This document shows, one piece after another, positions 26,661 through 35,774 of a stretch of DNA of 64,000 nucleotides (positions within the stretch are counted from its first letter, which is position 1; each line of letters opens with the position of its first letter). This DNA comes from Streptomyces sp. NRRL S-244 (GTDB lineage Bacteria; Actinomycetota; Actinomycetes; Streptomycetales; Streptomycetaceae), in assembly GCF_000717915.1 (NCBI RefSeq), contig NZ_JOCX01000003.1:1-64000 (forward strand), given 5' to 3'. The translations under genes and the position numbers were made by a program. The notes beneath the pieces were generated by a model that had not been told where the DNA came from, did not search any database, and worked only from the letters and a program-made list of their open reading frames with translations.

Positions 26661-28140
26661 ATGGACACCGGCCCCCTGTACCTGGAACCGCGGTTGGCAC
26701 CGCGGCTCGCCGCGCTGCTCGGCTCCGCCCCGTTCCTGCACATGCTCGTGGACGCCCTCGGCTCGCCCCTCAACGTGCTCGTGCCCGACCAGATGGCGGA
26801 GAACGCCGAGGGCTTCCGCTCCGTCTACCGCCGCCACCGGCTCGGCGGGCAGGTCTTCTTCGCCCACAAGGCCAACCGTTCCCGGTCCCTCGTCCGGCGG
26901 CTCACCACCGCGGACGCCGCCGTGGACGTGGCGTCCACCGGCGAGCTCCGGCGCGCCCTCGGCGCCGGCTTCACCGCGGACCGCGGCGACCGGCCCCAAG
27001 GATCCGGCGTTCCTCTGGCTCGCCGCGCGGTCGGGGGTCACCGTGAACGCCGACGGCCCCGGCGAGTTGGAGGCTCTGGCGGGCCTCGTACGCCGCCACG
27101 ACCTGCCCCGCCCGAAGGTCTTGGTCCGCCTCTGCGAGTTCGAGACCTCGGGACCCAGGATGCTCTCCCGCAGGAGCCGGTTCGGTACGTCCGTGAAGGC
27201 GCTCGGGCCGCTGCTCGACCTGCTCGAGCGCCACCGGGACTCGGTCGATCCGATCGGTGTCGCCTACCACCTCGACACGACGAGCCCGGACGAGAAGGCC
27301 ATCGCCCTCGAAGGGTGCCTGCGGGCCATGGACGACCTGCGATTACGGGGATTCCAGCCGCGCGTGGTCGACATCGGCGGCGGCTTCGGGGTCAGCTACC
27401 TCGCGCACGCCGCCCAGTGGGACCGCTGGACCAGCGAGCTCGCCGCCGCGGTGATGGGCCGGCGCCCGCCCCTCACCTGGGGCGGCCACGGGTACGGCCT
27501 GCACGCCGAGGGGGGCGGTACGCTGCGCGGCGCCCTGAGCCTGTACCCCGCCCACCGCCCGGTGGCCGGCCCCGGCTACCTCGACGCGCTCCTGTCGCAG
27601 CCCGCCCCCACCCTGGGGCGGGCCCTGGGCACCCTGCTGCTGGAGAGCCTCTGCGACCTGTACACGGAGCCGGGCCGGGCCCTGGCCGACCAGTGCGGGC
27701 TGTCCCTGGCCCGGGTGCTGGAGGTGCGGCACCAGGACGCCGGCCCCGCACTCGTACGCCTCGCCATGAACGCGAGCGACGTCGCCCTGGAGGACCACGG
27801 GATCCTCATGGACCCCGTACTGGTGTCCCGCGAGGCCGAACCCGCCGGCCCGCGGGGGCCGGTCGGCGTCCACCTCATGGGCAACCTCTGCCTGGAGGCC
27901 GACCTGATCACCCGCAGAACGGTGTTCCTGCCACGGCTGCCGCGCCCGGGCGATCTGCTGGGCTTCGCCAACACCGCCGGGTACTGCATGGATTTCATCG
28001 CCACCCGCGCCCAACAGCAGCCGGTGGCACGGAAAGTGGCGGTCCGTCAGACAGAAGATTCTTGGCGCTGGTGTCTGGACGAGGAGTACTGGCCCATCGA
28101 GGAGTACGGGCCGATCACCGATTCGGGGGGACGGGCATGA
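26661..28140 (+). pseudogene. PLP-dependent decarboxylase (Orn/DAP/Arg group IV), frameshifted
   Basis: The first frame, MDTGPLYLEPRLAPRLAALL ... GQVFFAHKANRSRSLVRRL ... ELRRALGAGFTADR, contains the PLP Lys. It then fails, and from about 26990 another frame continues: ATGPKDPAFLWLAARSGV, VDIGGGFGVSYL, LCDLYTEPGRALADQCG (phosphate-binding EPGR), GNLCLEADLI and LGFANTAGYCMDF. Joined, it is a full fold-III decarboxylase of about 490 residues, comparable to SbnH or diaminopimelate decarboxylase. The start has GGGAGGAGC upstream and the stop overlaps the next ATG. A TTA codon at 27343-27345 is the only one noticed in the window. Mutation and base-calling error cannot be told apart. Confidence 0.75.
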
Positions 28141-29465
28141 GGTTCGACAGCATCACCGAGGCCATCGGCAACACCCCGCTGGTCCGCATCGATCCGGCCG
28201 TACACGGTCTGCGCCACATCGATCTCTACGCGAAGCTGGAGATGCTCAACCCCTTCGGCTCGGTCAAGGACCGGGCCGCCTGGAACATGGCCCGGGCCGG
28301 CCTGCCCGGTGCCCGGGAGCGCGGCGAGACGATCGTCGAACTGTCCAGCGGCAACACGGCCAAGGCGCTGGCCGTGATCGCGGGCATGCACGGGCTGTCG
28401 TTCAAGAGCGTCACCAACCGGATGCGCATCCCGGAGGTCAAGGACCTGCTCCTGCTGCTGGGCGCCGAGATCGAGGAGCTGCCGGGCCGCAGCGAATGCC
28501 TGGACCCGACGGACACCGAGGACCCGCTGACCCTCTTCCACCAGAGGCTCAACCAGTCCGGCAGCGCCCACCTGCACACCGACCAGTACTTCAACGCGCT
28601 CAACACCGAGGCACACGAGACGGGTACCGGCCCGGAGATCGTCGCGGATCTGGACGGCCGGGCCCCGGACTGGTTCCTCGCCTGCGTCGGCACGGCCGGC
28701 TCCTCCACCGGCGTGGCCCGGTCCCTGCGCGCGCACGATCCGGCCGTACGGGTGATCGGACTGGTCGGCGAGAAGTCCGACTTCATCCCCGGCATCCGCA
28801 ACATCGACGAGGTCCACGAGGTCGGCCTCTTCGACCCGGCCACGTACGACACGATCGAGTCGGTCGGCGCCGACGACGCGATCGACGGCATGCTCACCCT
28901 GGTCCGGCGCTGCGGCATCCTCGCCGGCCCGACCGGCGGCGCCGCGTACCACGGCACCGTGCGCCATCTGCGGCCGATCGACGCGGAGTTGGCGGGCGGC
29001 CCGGAGCGCAGGACCGCCGTCTTCATCGTCTGCGACCGGGTGGAGAGCTATCTCGGCTACGTCAAACAGCGCCGCCCGGAGCTGCTGGGCCGCCCGCCCG
29101 CGCGGAACTCCGTGTCCACGCTGACCGATACCGAGGTACGGGCGGCGCAGGTCATCGAGGTGGCCGACGCACAGAAGTGGATCACGGCGGAGCGGCCGCT
29201 GGTGATCGATCTGCGCAGCTCCTTCGCGTACGCCGCGCTGCACATCGACGGATCGGTGAACATCGTGGACGAGCTCTTCGACGAACTGGTGCGGGGCGGA
29301 CTGCCGTTCGGCAGGCGGCAGCCCGTGCTGTTGGCGTGCCCGGTCGGCGAGCAGTCGGCGCGCTACGCCGCACTGCTGACCCGGATGGGGCATCCCGACG
29401 TACGCAGCCTCGCGGGCGGGATCATCGCGTGGCGGGACGCGGGCGCGCCGCTGGTGCGTGACTGA
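28137..29465 (+). CDS. cysteine synthase-like / rhodanese fusion (SbnA-like)
   Basis: 442 residues. Residues 1-320 are a PLP fold-II synthase with LEMLNPFGSVKDRAAW (PLP Lys), VELSSGNTAKALAVIAGMHGL and VGTAGSSTGVAR. Residues about 345-442 are a rhodanese-like domain (LVIDLRSSFAYAALHIDGSVNI ... VLLACPVGEQSARYAALLTRMGHPDVRSLAGGIIAWRDAG) with Cys in ACPVGEQS at the active-site loop. SbnA relatives make an aminocarboxyethyl-amino acid from O-phosphoserine. The rhodanese adds possible persulfide transfer. The ATG overlaps the decarboxylase stop. A second, divergent fold-II synthase in the same locus (18747-19811) suggests two different replacement steps. Confidence 0.86.
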   Translation: MRFDSITEAIGNTPLVRIDPAVHGLRHIDLYAKLEMLNPFGSVKDRAAWNMARAGLPGARERGETIVELSSGNTAKALAVIAGMHGLSFKSVTNRMRIPEVKDLLLLLGAEIEELPGRSECLDPTDTEDPLTLFHQRLNQSGSAHLHTDQYFNALNTEAHETGTGPEIVADLDGRAPDWFLACVGTAGSSTGVARSLRAHDPAVRVIGLVGEKSDFIPGIRNIDEVHEVGLFDPATYDTIESVGADDAIDGMLTLVRRCGILAGPTGGAAYHGTVRHLRPIDAELAGGPERRTAVFIVCDRVESYLGYVKQRRPELLGRPPARNSVSTLTDTEVRAAQVIEVADAQKWITAERPLVIDLRSSFAYAALHIDGSVNIVDELFDELVRGGLPFGRRQPVLLACPVGEQSARYAALLTRMGHPDVRSLAGGIIAWRDAGAPLVRD

Positions 29466-30657
29466 CGTGACCGACGCTCTGGAGGAACTGCGTTCCTGGC
29501 AGCGCCCGCTGCGCGCCCAGTTCCCGATCATCGTGGCGAACCCGGAGCTGGCGTACCTGGACAGCGCAGCCACCGCGCAGAAGCCGCAGGCCGTACTGGA
29601 CGCCGTGCAGCGCTACCTCACCACCTCCAACGCCAACGCGGGCCGCGGCTCGTACCCCTGGGCCAACGCGACGACGGCCGCGGTGGAGCGGGCCCGCGAC
29701 CGGGTCAAGCGGTTCCTGGGCGATCCCGCGCCGGACCGCTCGTCCGTGCACTTCACCAGCGGGGCCTCCGAGGGGCTGCGGACGGTCGCCCGGGACTGGC
29801 TGGCGGGCCGGCTCAGCGACGGGGACGAGATCGCCGTCCCGTTCGCCGATCACGAGGCGAATCTGGCGCCGTGGCTGGAGGTACGGGAGCTGCTGGCGCG
29901 GCAGGGCGCCAAGATCCGGGTCCGGGAGCTGCCGTACCAGGACAGCTCCGGCGACTACGATCCGGCGGCGCTCGCCGCCTCGGTGGGCCCGCGCACCCGC
30001 TTCGTGGCGGCCACGCACGTGCACCACGTGTACGGCGTCGACATGAACGTGCACCGGATACGCCGGGTGGTCGGGCCGGACGTCCCGATCTGCCTCGACG
30101 CCGCGCAGAGCGTCGGGCACCTGCCGTTCTCGGTGGCCGAACTCGACGTGGACTTCGTGGTGTTCTCCGGCCACAAGGCCATGGCGCTGCCGGGTACGGG
30201 TGCGGTCTGGGCCCGCGGCCGGCGCGGACCGCAGTTCCGGCCGGGCGGCTGGGCCGGCACCCCGAACACCGTCGGCATCGCGAGCCTGGCCGCCGCCCTC
30301 GACTGGCTCGACGCGGCCGGTACGGACCGGATCGAGGCGTGGACGGTGGCCCTGGCGGCCCGGCTGACGGACGGGCTGAGCCGGCTGGGCGCGTACGAGG
30401 TGCTCGGCTGCCGCTCCAGCCTGGCGGCCGACTCCGCGGTGCAGCGGCGCCGGAGCATCGTGGCGTTCCGCCATCGCGAGATCCCCTCCCGCGACCTCGG
30501 GTTCATCCTCTACAGTCACGGCTTCATGGTGCGCTCCGACGGCCACTGCCAGGCGGGCGCCGCGGAATCGGACGGCTCGGTGCGGGTCAGCCTGCACGTC
30601 CACAACACGGTGGAGGAGGTGGAGAAGTTGCTCGGCACCCTCGCCAATCTGCAATGA
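29458..30657 (+). CDS. class V aminotransferase / SufS-like cysteine desulfurase
   Basis: 399 residues. LAYLDSAATAQKPQAVLDAV, FTSGASEGLRTVARDW, VAATHVHHVYGVD (PLP-stacking His), CLDAAQSVGHLPFSV and FVVFSGHKAMALPGTG with the PLP Lys are the SufS/class V landmarks. A Cys occurs in RSDGHCQAGAAE, near the desulfurase active-site loop. It overlaps the preceding fusion gene by 8 bases. With the rhodanese domain it may deliver sulfur. A plain aminotransferase or epimerase role remains possible. The GTG at 29458 or the one at 29467 may be the true start. Confidence 0.85.
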   Translation: MTDVTDALEELRSWQRPLRAQFPIIVANPELAYLDSAATAQKPQAVLDAVQRYLTTSNANAGRGSYPWANATTAAVERARDRVKRFLGDPAPDRSSVHFTSGASEGLRTVARDWLAGRLSDGDEIAVPFADHEANLAPWLEVRELLARQGAKIRVRELPYQDSSGDYDPAALAASVGPRTRFVAATHVHHVYGVDMNVHRIRRVVGPDVPICLDAAQSVGHLPFSVAELDVDFVVFSGHKAMALPGTGAVWARGRRGPQFRPGGWAGTPNTVGIASLAAALDWLDAAGTDRIEAWTVALAARLTDGLSRLGAYEVLGCRSSLAADSAVQRRRSIVAFRHREIPSRDLGFILYSHGFMVRSDGHCQAGAAESDGSVRVSLHVHNTVEEVEKLLGTLANLQ

Positions 30658-30679
30658 TTTTCATGTGGAGTTCAGGGCC

Positions 30680-31480
30680 GTGAGAACGGCAGAAGCACGA
30701 GCGGACAGAACCATGAACGTGGGCAGCGCGGGCACGGTCGCGGCGGCCGGCCGATGGGTGGAACGCTGGGAGCGGCAGCAGCAGCGGTACGCGATCGACC
30801 GCGAGGAGCGTTTCACGGTCATCTCCGACGTGGTCGAGCGCGTCACGGCGGGCCACCCGGCTCCCCTGCTCCTCGACCTGGGCTGCGGGCCGGGGTCCCT
30901 GGCCGCCCGGCTCGCGGAGCGCATGCCAGCGGCCGAGGTCGTGGGCGTCGACGCCGATCCGCTGCTGCTGGAGCTGGGGCGGGCGCACCACGGGCCGGCC
31001 CTGCGCTTCGCCGAGGCCCGCATCGGGGAGCCGGGCTGGCTCGACATCCTCGTGCTGGACCGCCCGGTGGACGCGGCCGTCTCCACGACGGCCCTGCACT
31101 ACCTCGGCGAGGACACGCTGCGGCGCACGTACGAGGAGCTGGCCGAGCGCATCCGTCCCGGCGGGGTCCTCGTCAACGGCGACCATCTGGACCCGGACTC
31201 CCCCAAGGTCCACGAGCTCGCCGTGGACATCGGCCGGCGGCGCGCCGAGCGCCAGCAGGCCCTCGCGCACGAGGACTGGGAGTCGTGGTGGTCGGGTGTG
31301 CGGGCCGACCCGGAGCTGACGCCCCTCCTCGCCACCCACGACCGCCGCGCCCACCCGCACTGCGAGGGCAACAAGCTGACCCTCACCGACCACCTCGCAC
31401 TGTTGCGCGAGGCGGGCTTCGAGCACGTCGGCACGGTCTGGCAGTTCGGCAACAGCCACGTGGTGGTGGCGGTCCGCTGA
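30680..31480 (+). CDS. SAM-dependent methyltransferase (class I)
   Basis: 266 residues. LLLDLGCGPGSLAARLAERMP is motif I, VVGVDADPLLLELG motif II and VDAAVSTTALHYL the post-I region. The N-terminus (WVERWERQQQRYAIDREERF) and C-terminus (GTVWQFGNSHVVVAVR) fit Streptomyces small-molecule methyltransferases. I prefer the GTG with GGAG nine bases upstream; an earlier in-frame GTG lies at 30665 and an ATG at 30713. It follows the SufS-like gene by 22 bp and is probably the last gene of the right arm, a candidate tailoring step. Confidence 0.82.
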   Translation: MRTAEARADRTMNVGSAGTVAAAGRWVERWERQQQRYAIDREERFTVISDVVERVTAGHPAPLLLDLGCGPGSLAARLAERMPAAEVVGVDADPLLLELGRAHHGPALRFAEARIGEPGWLDILVLDRPVDAAVSTTALHYLGEDTLRRTYEELAERIRPGGVLVNGDHLDPDSPKVHELAVDIGRRRAERQQALAHEDWESWWSGVRADPELTPLLATHDRRAHPHCEGNKLTLTDHLALLREAGFEHVGTVWQFGNSHVVVAVR

Positions 31481-31626
31481 ACCGGCCGAAGACCGGCCGT
31501 GGGCCCTTCGGGGCAACCGTCGCGGGGCCGCCGCGCGGCGCCGGAGCGTGTTCCGCGCGATCGGGATATCAGTGGTCGCAGGCGGCGGTCGACGGCGATC
31601 GCCACGGTTCGCAAAGGCGGAGCCCG

Positions 31627-32091
31627 GTGGCCGTCAACCCCATTCCCGAGGGATACCCGCGGGTCACGCCGTACCTCTGCGCCGACGGAGCCGCGGCGGC
31701 GATCGACTTCTACGTCTCCGTACTCGGCGCGACGGAGCGGATGAGGATGCCCGCACCCGGCGGCCGGATCGGCCACGCCGAGCTGCAACTGGGGAACTCG
31801 GTCATCATGCTCGCCGACGAGTACCCGGACATCGGCTTCCGCTCGCCGAAGGCGATCGGCGGCACGCCGGTCACCCTCCACGTGTACGTGGACGACGTCG
31901 ACGCCGTCTTCGCCAAGGCCCTCTCCCTCGGCGCCACGGAGCGCTCGCCGGTCAAGAACGAGTTCTACGGCGACCGCACCGGGCAGTTCGAGGACCCCTT
32001 CGGCCACCGCTGGAACGTCTCCACGCACGTGGAGGACGTCTCCCCGGAGGAGATGGAAAGGCGTTCCAAGGAGGCCATGCGCTCCGAATGA
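31627..32091 (+). CDS. VOC family protein (PhnB-like)
   Basis: 154 residues. VTPYLCADGAAAAIDFYVSVLGATERMRMPAPGGRIGHAELQLGNSVIMLADEYPD and the ending DRTGQFEDPFGHRWNVSTHVEDVSPEEMERR are the PhnB-type VOC signature. Function unknown. The GTG follows GGCGGAG. It is a stand-alone gene between the metallophore block and the signalling operon. Confidence 0.85.
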   Translation: MAVNPIPEGYPRVTPYLCADGAAAAIDFYVSVLGATERMRMPAPGGRIGHAELQLGNSVIMLADEYPDIGFRSPKAIGGTPVTLHVYVDDVDAVFAKALSLGATERSPVKNEFYGDRTGQFEDPFGHRWNVSTHVEDVSPEEMERRSKEAMRSE

Positions 32092-32207
32092 CGCTAGGCA
32101 CGGCGTGACGCGGCCGGGAGACGGCCGGGACGCGGCCGGGACGCGACCGGGAGCGACCGGGCGGGTACCCGGAGCGCACGGTCGCGGCGTTCCGGAGCGG
32201 ACCGGGA

Positions 32208-32225
32208 CCATCGAACATACGATGG
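32208..32225. promoter_or_regulatory. 6-6-6 palindrome upstream of the receiver/TrxR-like operon
   Basis: CCATCG AACATA CGATGG lies 63 bp before the start of the fusion gene. The right arm includes a TACGAT -10-like hexamer. It could be an operator over the promoter. Confidence 0.4.
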
Positions 32226-32287
32226 GCGGGAAACCGGCGCGGGCGGCTCGCCGTGCGGCCCGCCCAGAGCACTCGGGGTGGAGACGT

Positions 32288-33964
32288 ATGGCACAGGCCG
32301 CCGATACGGCGCGGACCGTCATCCTGACCGTGGACGACGACCCGGGAGTCTCCCGTGCCATCGCCCGTGACCTGCGGCGCCACTACGGCGCCGATTACCG
32401 GATCGTGCGCGCCGAGTCCGGCGAGTCCGCTCTGGAGGCCCTGCACGAGCTGAAGCTGCGGGGCGACCTGGTGGCGGTGATCCTCGCCGACTACCGGATG
32501 CCGCAGATGAACGGCATCGAGTTCCTGGAACAGGCCCTGTCGGTGTACCCGGGCGCGCGGCGCGTGCTGCTGACCGCGTACGCCGACACCGACGCGGCCA
32601 TCGACGCGATCAACGTCGTCGACCTCGACCATTACCTGCTCAAGCCCTGGGACCCGCCGGAGGAGAAGCTCTACCCGGTCGTGGACGACCTGCTCACGGC
32701 GTGGCGCTCCAGCGACTACCGGCCGGTACCCGCCACCAAGGTGGTCGGGCACCGCTGGTCGGCGGGCTCCTCGCGCGTACGGGAGTTCCTGGCCCGCAAC
32801 CAGGTGCCGTACCGCTGGTACTCCTCCGACGAGCCCGAGGGGCAGCGGCTGATGGAGGCCGCCGGGGCGGACGGGCAGCGGCTTCCCCTGGTCGTCACGC
32901 CCGACGGCACCGTGCTGATCGAGCCGGAGGCGGCCGAGCTGGCCGCCCACGTGGGGCTCGCGACCACGCCGACCGCCGACTTCTACGACCTCGTCGTCAT
33001 CGGCGGCGGACCCGCCGGGCTCGGCTCGGCGGTGTACGGGGCCTCCGAGGGGCTCCGTACCGTCCTCGTCGAGCGGTCGGCGACCGGCGGGCAGGCCGGC
33101 CAGAGCTCCCGCATCGAGAACTACCTGGGTTTCCCCGACGGCGTCTCGGGCGCGCAGCTCACGGACCGGGCCCGCCGCCAGGCGAGCCGGTTCGGCGCCG
33201 AGATCCTCACGGCGCGCGAGGTCACGGGGCTGGAGGTCAACGGCGCGGCCCGCGTCGTCCACTTCTCCGACGGCTCGGCGGTCGCCGCGCACAGCGTGAT
33301 CCTGGCGACCGGGGTGTCGTACCGGCAGCTCCACGCACCGGGCTGTGACTCCCTGACCGGCTGCGGGGTGTATTACGGCTCCTCGCTCACCGAGGCGGCC
33401 GCCTGCCAGGGGCAGGACGTGTACATCGTGGGCGGCGCCAACTCCGCCGGGCAGGCGGCGATGTACCTGGCGCGCGGCGCGAAGTCGGTGACGCTGCTGG
33501 TGCGCGGGGAGTCCCTGAAGGCGTCGATGTCGTACTACCTGATCCAGCAGATCGAGGAGACGGCGAACATCACGGTGCGGACCCGGACCGTCGTCGAGGA
33601 GGCGCACGGAGACGGGCACCTGGAGCAGCTGACGTTGCGGGACGTGGACGGCGGTGCGACCGAACTCGTCGACTGCCAGTGGATGTTCGTGTTCATCGGC
33701 GCGGCCCCGCTGACGGACTGGCTGGACGGTACGGTGCTGCGCGACGACCACGGCTTCATCCTGGCCGGGCCGGACCTCACTCCGGACGGGCGGCCGCCCG
33801 CCGAGTGGGAACTGGACCGGCCGCCCTACCACTTGGAGACCAACATTCCCGGCGTGTTCGTGGCGGGGGACGCTCGCGCCCAGTCCGCGAAGCGCGTCGC
33901 GTCCGCCGTCGGAGAGGGAGCCATGGCCGTGATGCTCGTCCACCGGTACCTGGAGCAGTCATGA
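32288..33964 (+). CDS. response-regulator receiver fused to thioredoxin-reductase-like FAD oxidoreductase
   Basis: 558 residues in three parts. Residues about 10-130 form a receiver domain (VDDDPGV, phospho-Asp in ILADYRMPQMNG, LLKPWD). About 160-215 is a glutaredoxin-like segment (VREFLARNQVPYRWYSSDEPEGQR ... LPLVVTPDGTVLIEP). From about 235 comes a TrxR-like FAD/NAD domain (DLVVIGGGPAGLGSAVYGA, GGQAGQSSRIENYLGFPDG, VYIVGGANSAGQAAMYLARGA, GVFVAGDARAQSAKRVA). The redox CATC motif is replaced by VYYGSSLTEAAAC, so there is no CxxC disulfide. The ATG follows GTGGAG. Its stop overlaps the kinase start (ATGA). Inferred role: phosphorylation-controlled redox signalling with the next two genes. Confidence 0.9.
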   Translation: MAQAADTARTVILTVDDDPGVSRAIARDLRRHYGADYRIVRAESGESALEALHELKLRGDLVAVILADYRMPQMNGIEFLEQALSVYPGARRVLLTAYADTDAAIDAINVVDLDHYLLKPWDPPEEKLYPVVDDLLTAWRSSDYRPVPATKVVGHRWSAGSSRVREFLARNQVPYRWYSSDEPEGQRLMEAAGADGQRLPLVVTPDGTVLIEPEAAELAAHVGLATTPTADFYDLVVIGGGPAGLGSAVYGASEGLRTVLVERSATGGQAGQSSRIENYLGFPDGVSGAQLTDRARRQASRFGAEILTAREVTGLEVNGAARVVHFSDGSAVAAHSVILATGVSYRQLHAPGCDSLTGCGVYYGSSLTEAAACQGQDVYIVGGANSAGQAAMYLARGAKSVTLLVRGESLKASMSYYLIQQIEETANITVRTRTVVEEAHGDGHLEQLTLRDVDGGATELVDCQWMFVFIGAAPLTDWLDGTVLRDDHGFILAGPDLTPDGRPPAEWELDRPPYHLETNIPGVFVAGDARAQSAKRVASAVGEGAMAVMLVHRYLEQS

Positions 33965-35421
33965 GCGATGACCGGTTCACGCCCTGCAACCCGCAGGAGA
34001 TCTCCTCGCTGTTCCTGTTCGAGAAGCTTTCCCCGGAGCAGCTCGGGCGGCTGTGCGCCGAGGGGCGGGTGGAGCGGTTCGACGTCGGCCCCGTCTACAC
34101 CGAGGGCGACCCGGCCACGTGCTTCTACGTGATGATCGAGGGCACCGTCGTACTGTCCCGCCGGGTCGGCGGCGACGACGTCGAGGTGAGCCGGACCTCG
34201 CAGCGCGGCGTGTACGCGGGAGCCATGCAGGCGTACTTGGGCGAACAGGTCCCGCAGACGTACACCAACTCGATGCGGGTGACGGAGCCGACGCGGTTCT
34301 TCGTACTGCCCGCCGAGTCGTTCGCGGACATCATGCGGGACTGGTTCCCGATGGCCGCGCACCTGCTGGAGGGGCTGTTCTTCGGGTCGAGGAACATGCA
34401 GCGGGCCGTCGGCCAGCGCGAACGGCTGCTGGCGCTGGGATCGTTGTCCGCCGGTCTCACCCACGAGCTCAACAACCCGGCCGCGGCGGCCGTACGGGCC
34501 ACCGCGACGCTGCGGGAACGGGTGGGCAAGATGCGGCACAAGCTGGCCGTCATCGCCCAGGGCCCCTACTCGCGCGAGGCGCTCGCCGAGCTCATCGAGA
34601 TCCAGGAGCGCACCGCCGAACGCGTCGCCAAGGCGCCGGTGTTGAGCCCCATGGAGGCCGCCGACAGGGAGGACGAACTCACCGACTGGCTCGACGACCA
34701 CGGCATCCAGGAGGGCTGGCGGATCGCGCCGACCTTCGTACAGGCCGGGCTGGACACGGACTGGCTGGAGCAGGTCGCGGCGACCGTGGCCGAGGACATC
34801 CTGCCGGGAGCCATCGGCTGGCTCAACTACACGGTCGAGACCGAGCTGTTGATGGACGAGATCAACGACTCCACCACCCGCATCTCCCACCTCGTGGACG
34901 CGGCGAAACAGTATTCACAGCTCGACCGCGCCCCGTACCGGGTCGTCGACGTCCACGAACTCCTCGACAGCACCCTGCTGATGCTGTCCGGCAAGATCGG
35001 CCCAGGAGTACGGGTGGTCAAGGACTACGACCGCTCGCTGCCGGAGGTGCCCGCCTACCCCGCGGAGCTCAACCAGGTGTGGACGAACATCATCGACAAC
35101 GCCGTCTTCGCCATCGGGAGCACGGGTGGCGAGGGCACGCTGACGGTCCGCACGGCACGCGAGGGTGACCGGCTGCTGGTGGAGTTCCGCGACACCGGGC
35201 CCGGCATCCCGGCGGAGATCCGCAGCCGCATCTTCGATCCCTTCTTCACCACCAAGCCGGTCGGCGAGGGCACCGGTCTCGGCCTCGACATCTCCTGGCG
35301 GATCGTGGTCAACAAGCACCACGGCAGCCTCCAGGTCGAGTCCGCACCGGGCGACACCCGGTTCCAGGTGCTGCTGCCGCTGACCGCCCCCGAATCCGAG
35401 ACCGCCCAGGAGCCGGCATGA
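33961..35421 (+). CDS. histidine kinase with N-terminal cyclic-nucleotide-binding domain
   Basis: 486 residues, no membrane segment. Residues about 15-145 are a CRP-like cNMP-binding domain (LFEKLSPEQLGRLCAEGRVERFDVGPVYTEGDPATCFYVMIEGTVVL ... FVLPAESFADIM). LGSLSAGLTHELNNPAAAAVRA is the H box. WTNIIDNAVFAI, DTGPGIPAEIRSRIFDPFFTTKP and GTGLGLDISWRIV form the ATPase. Probably phosphorylates the receiver domain of the preceding fusion protein. Both flanking junctions are 4-base overlaps, so the three proteins are made together. Confidence 0.92.
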   Translation: MSDDRFTPCNPQEISSLFLFEKLSPEQLGRLCAEGRVERFDVGPVYTEGDPATCFYVMIEGTVVLSRRVGGDDVEVSRTSQRGVYAGAMQAYLGEQVPQTYTNSMRVTEPTRFFVLPAESFADIMRDWFPMAAHLLEGLFFGSRNMQRAVGQRERLLALGSLSAGLTHELNNPAAAAVRATATLRERVGKMRHKLAVIAQGPYSREALAELIEIQERTAERVAKAPVLSPMEAADREDELTDWLDDHGIQEGWRIAPTFVQAGLDTDWLEQVAATVAEDILPGAIGWLNYTVETELLMDEINDSTTRISHLVDAAKQYSQLDRAPYRVVDVHELLDSTLLMLSGKIGPGVRVVKDYDRSLPEVPAYPAELNQVWTNIIDNAVFAIGSTGGEGTLTVRTAREGDRLLVEFRDTGPGIPAEIRSRIFDPFFTTKPVGEGTGLGLDISWRIVVNKHHGSLQVESAPGDTRFQVLLPLTAPESETAQEPA

Positions 35422-35774
35422 CCGAAGACATCAAGGGAATCGACCCGACCGTCCCGCCCGCCGGAACCGGCTGCGCCGACTGCGACGCGGTGGGCGGCTG
35501 GTGGTTCCACCTGCGCCGCTGCGCCCAGTGCGGCCACATCGGCTGCTGCGACTCCTCCCCGGCCCAGCACGCCACCGCCCACTGGAAGTCCGCCGGCCAT
35601 CCGCTCGTGCAGAGCTTCGAGCCGGGCGAGGAGTGGTTCTGGAACTACGACACCGACGCCCTGTACGAGTCCGGGCCCGCGCTGACCCCGCCGTCCGCCC
35701 ACCCGGCGGACCAGCCGGCCCCCGGCCCGGCCGACCGGGTCCCGCAGGACTGGACGCGGCTGCTGCACGGTTGA
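35418..35774 (+). CDS. UBP-type zinc-finger protein
   Basis: 118 residues. The CADCDAVGGWWFHLRRCAQCGHIGCCDSSPAQHATAHWKSAGHPLVQSFEPGEEWFWNY region is a complete ZnF-UBP module with the Cys and His ligands in place. The C-terminal 45 residues are Pro/Ala-rich. In bacteria such proteins often accompany TrxR-like and kinase genes. There is no ubiquitin in these bacteria, so the ligand is unknown. The ATG overlaps the kinase stop. Confidence 0.9.
   Translation: MTEDIKGIDPTVPPAGTGCADCDAVGGWWFHLRRCAQCGHIGCCDSSPAQHATAHWKSAGHPLVQSFEPGEEWFWNYDTDALYESGPALTPPSAHPADQPAPGPADRVPQDWTRLLHG

Noticed and set aside
32100..32165. GC-rich imperfect repeats of CGGCCGGGA before the receiver/TrxR-like operon
   Set aside because: Short and degenerate; consistent with local low complexity rather than a defined element.
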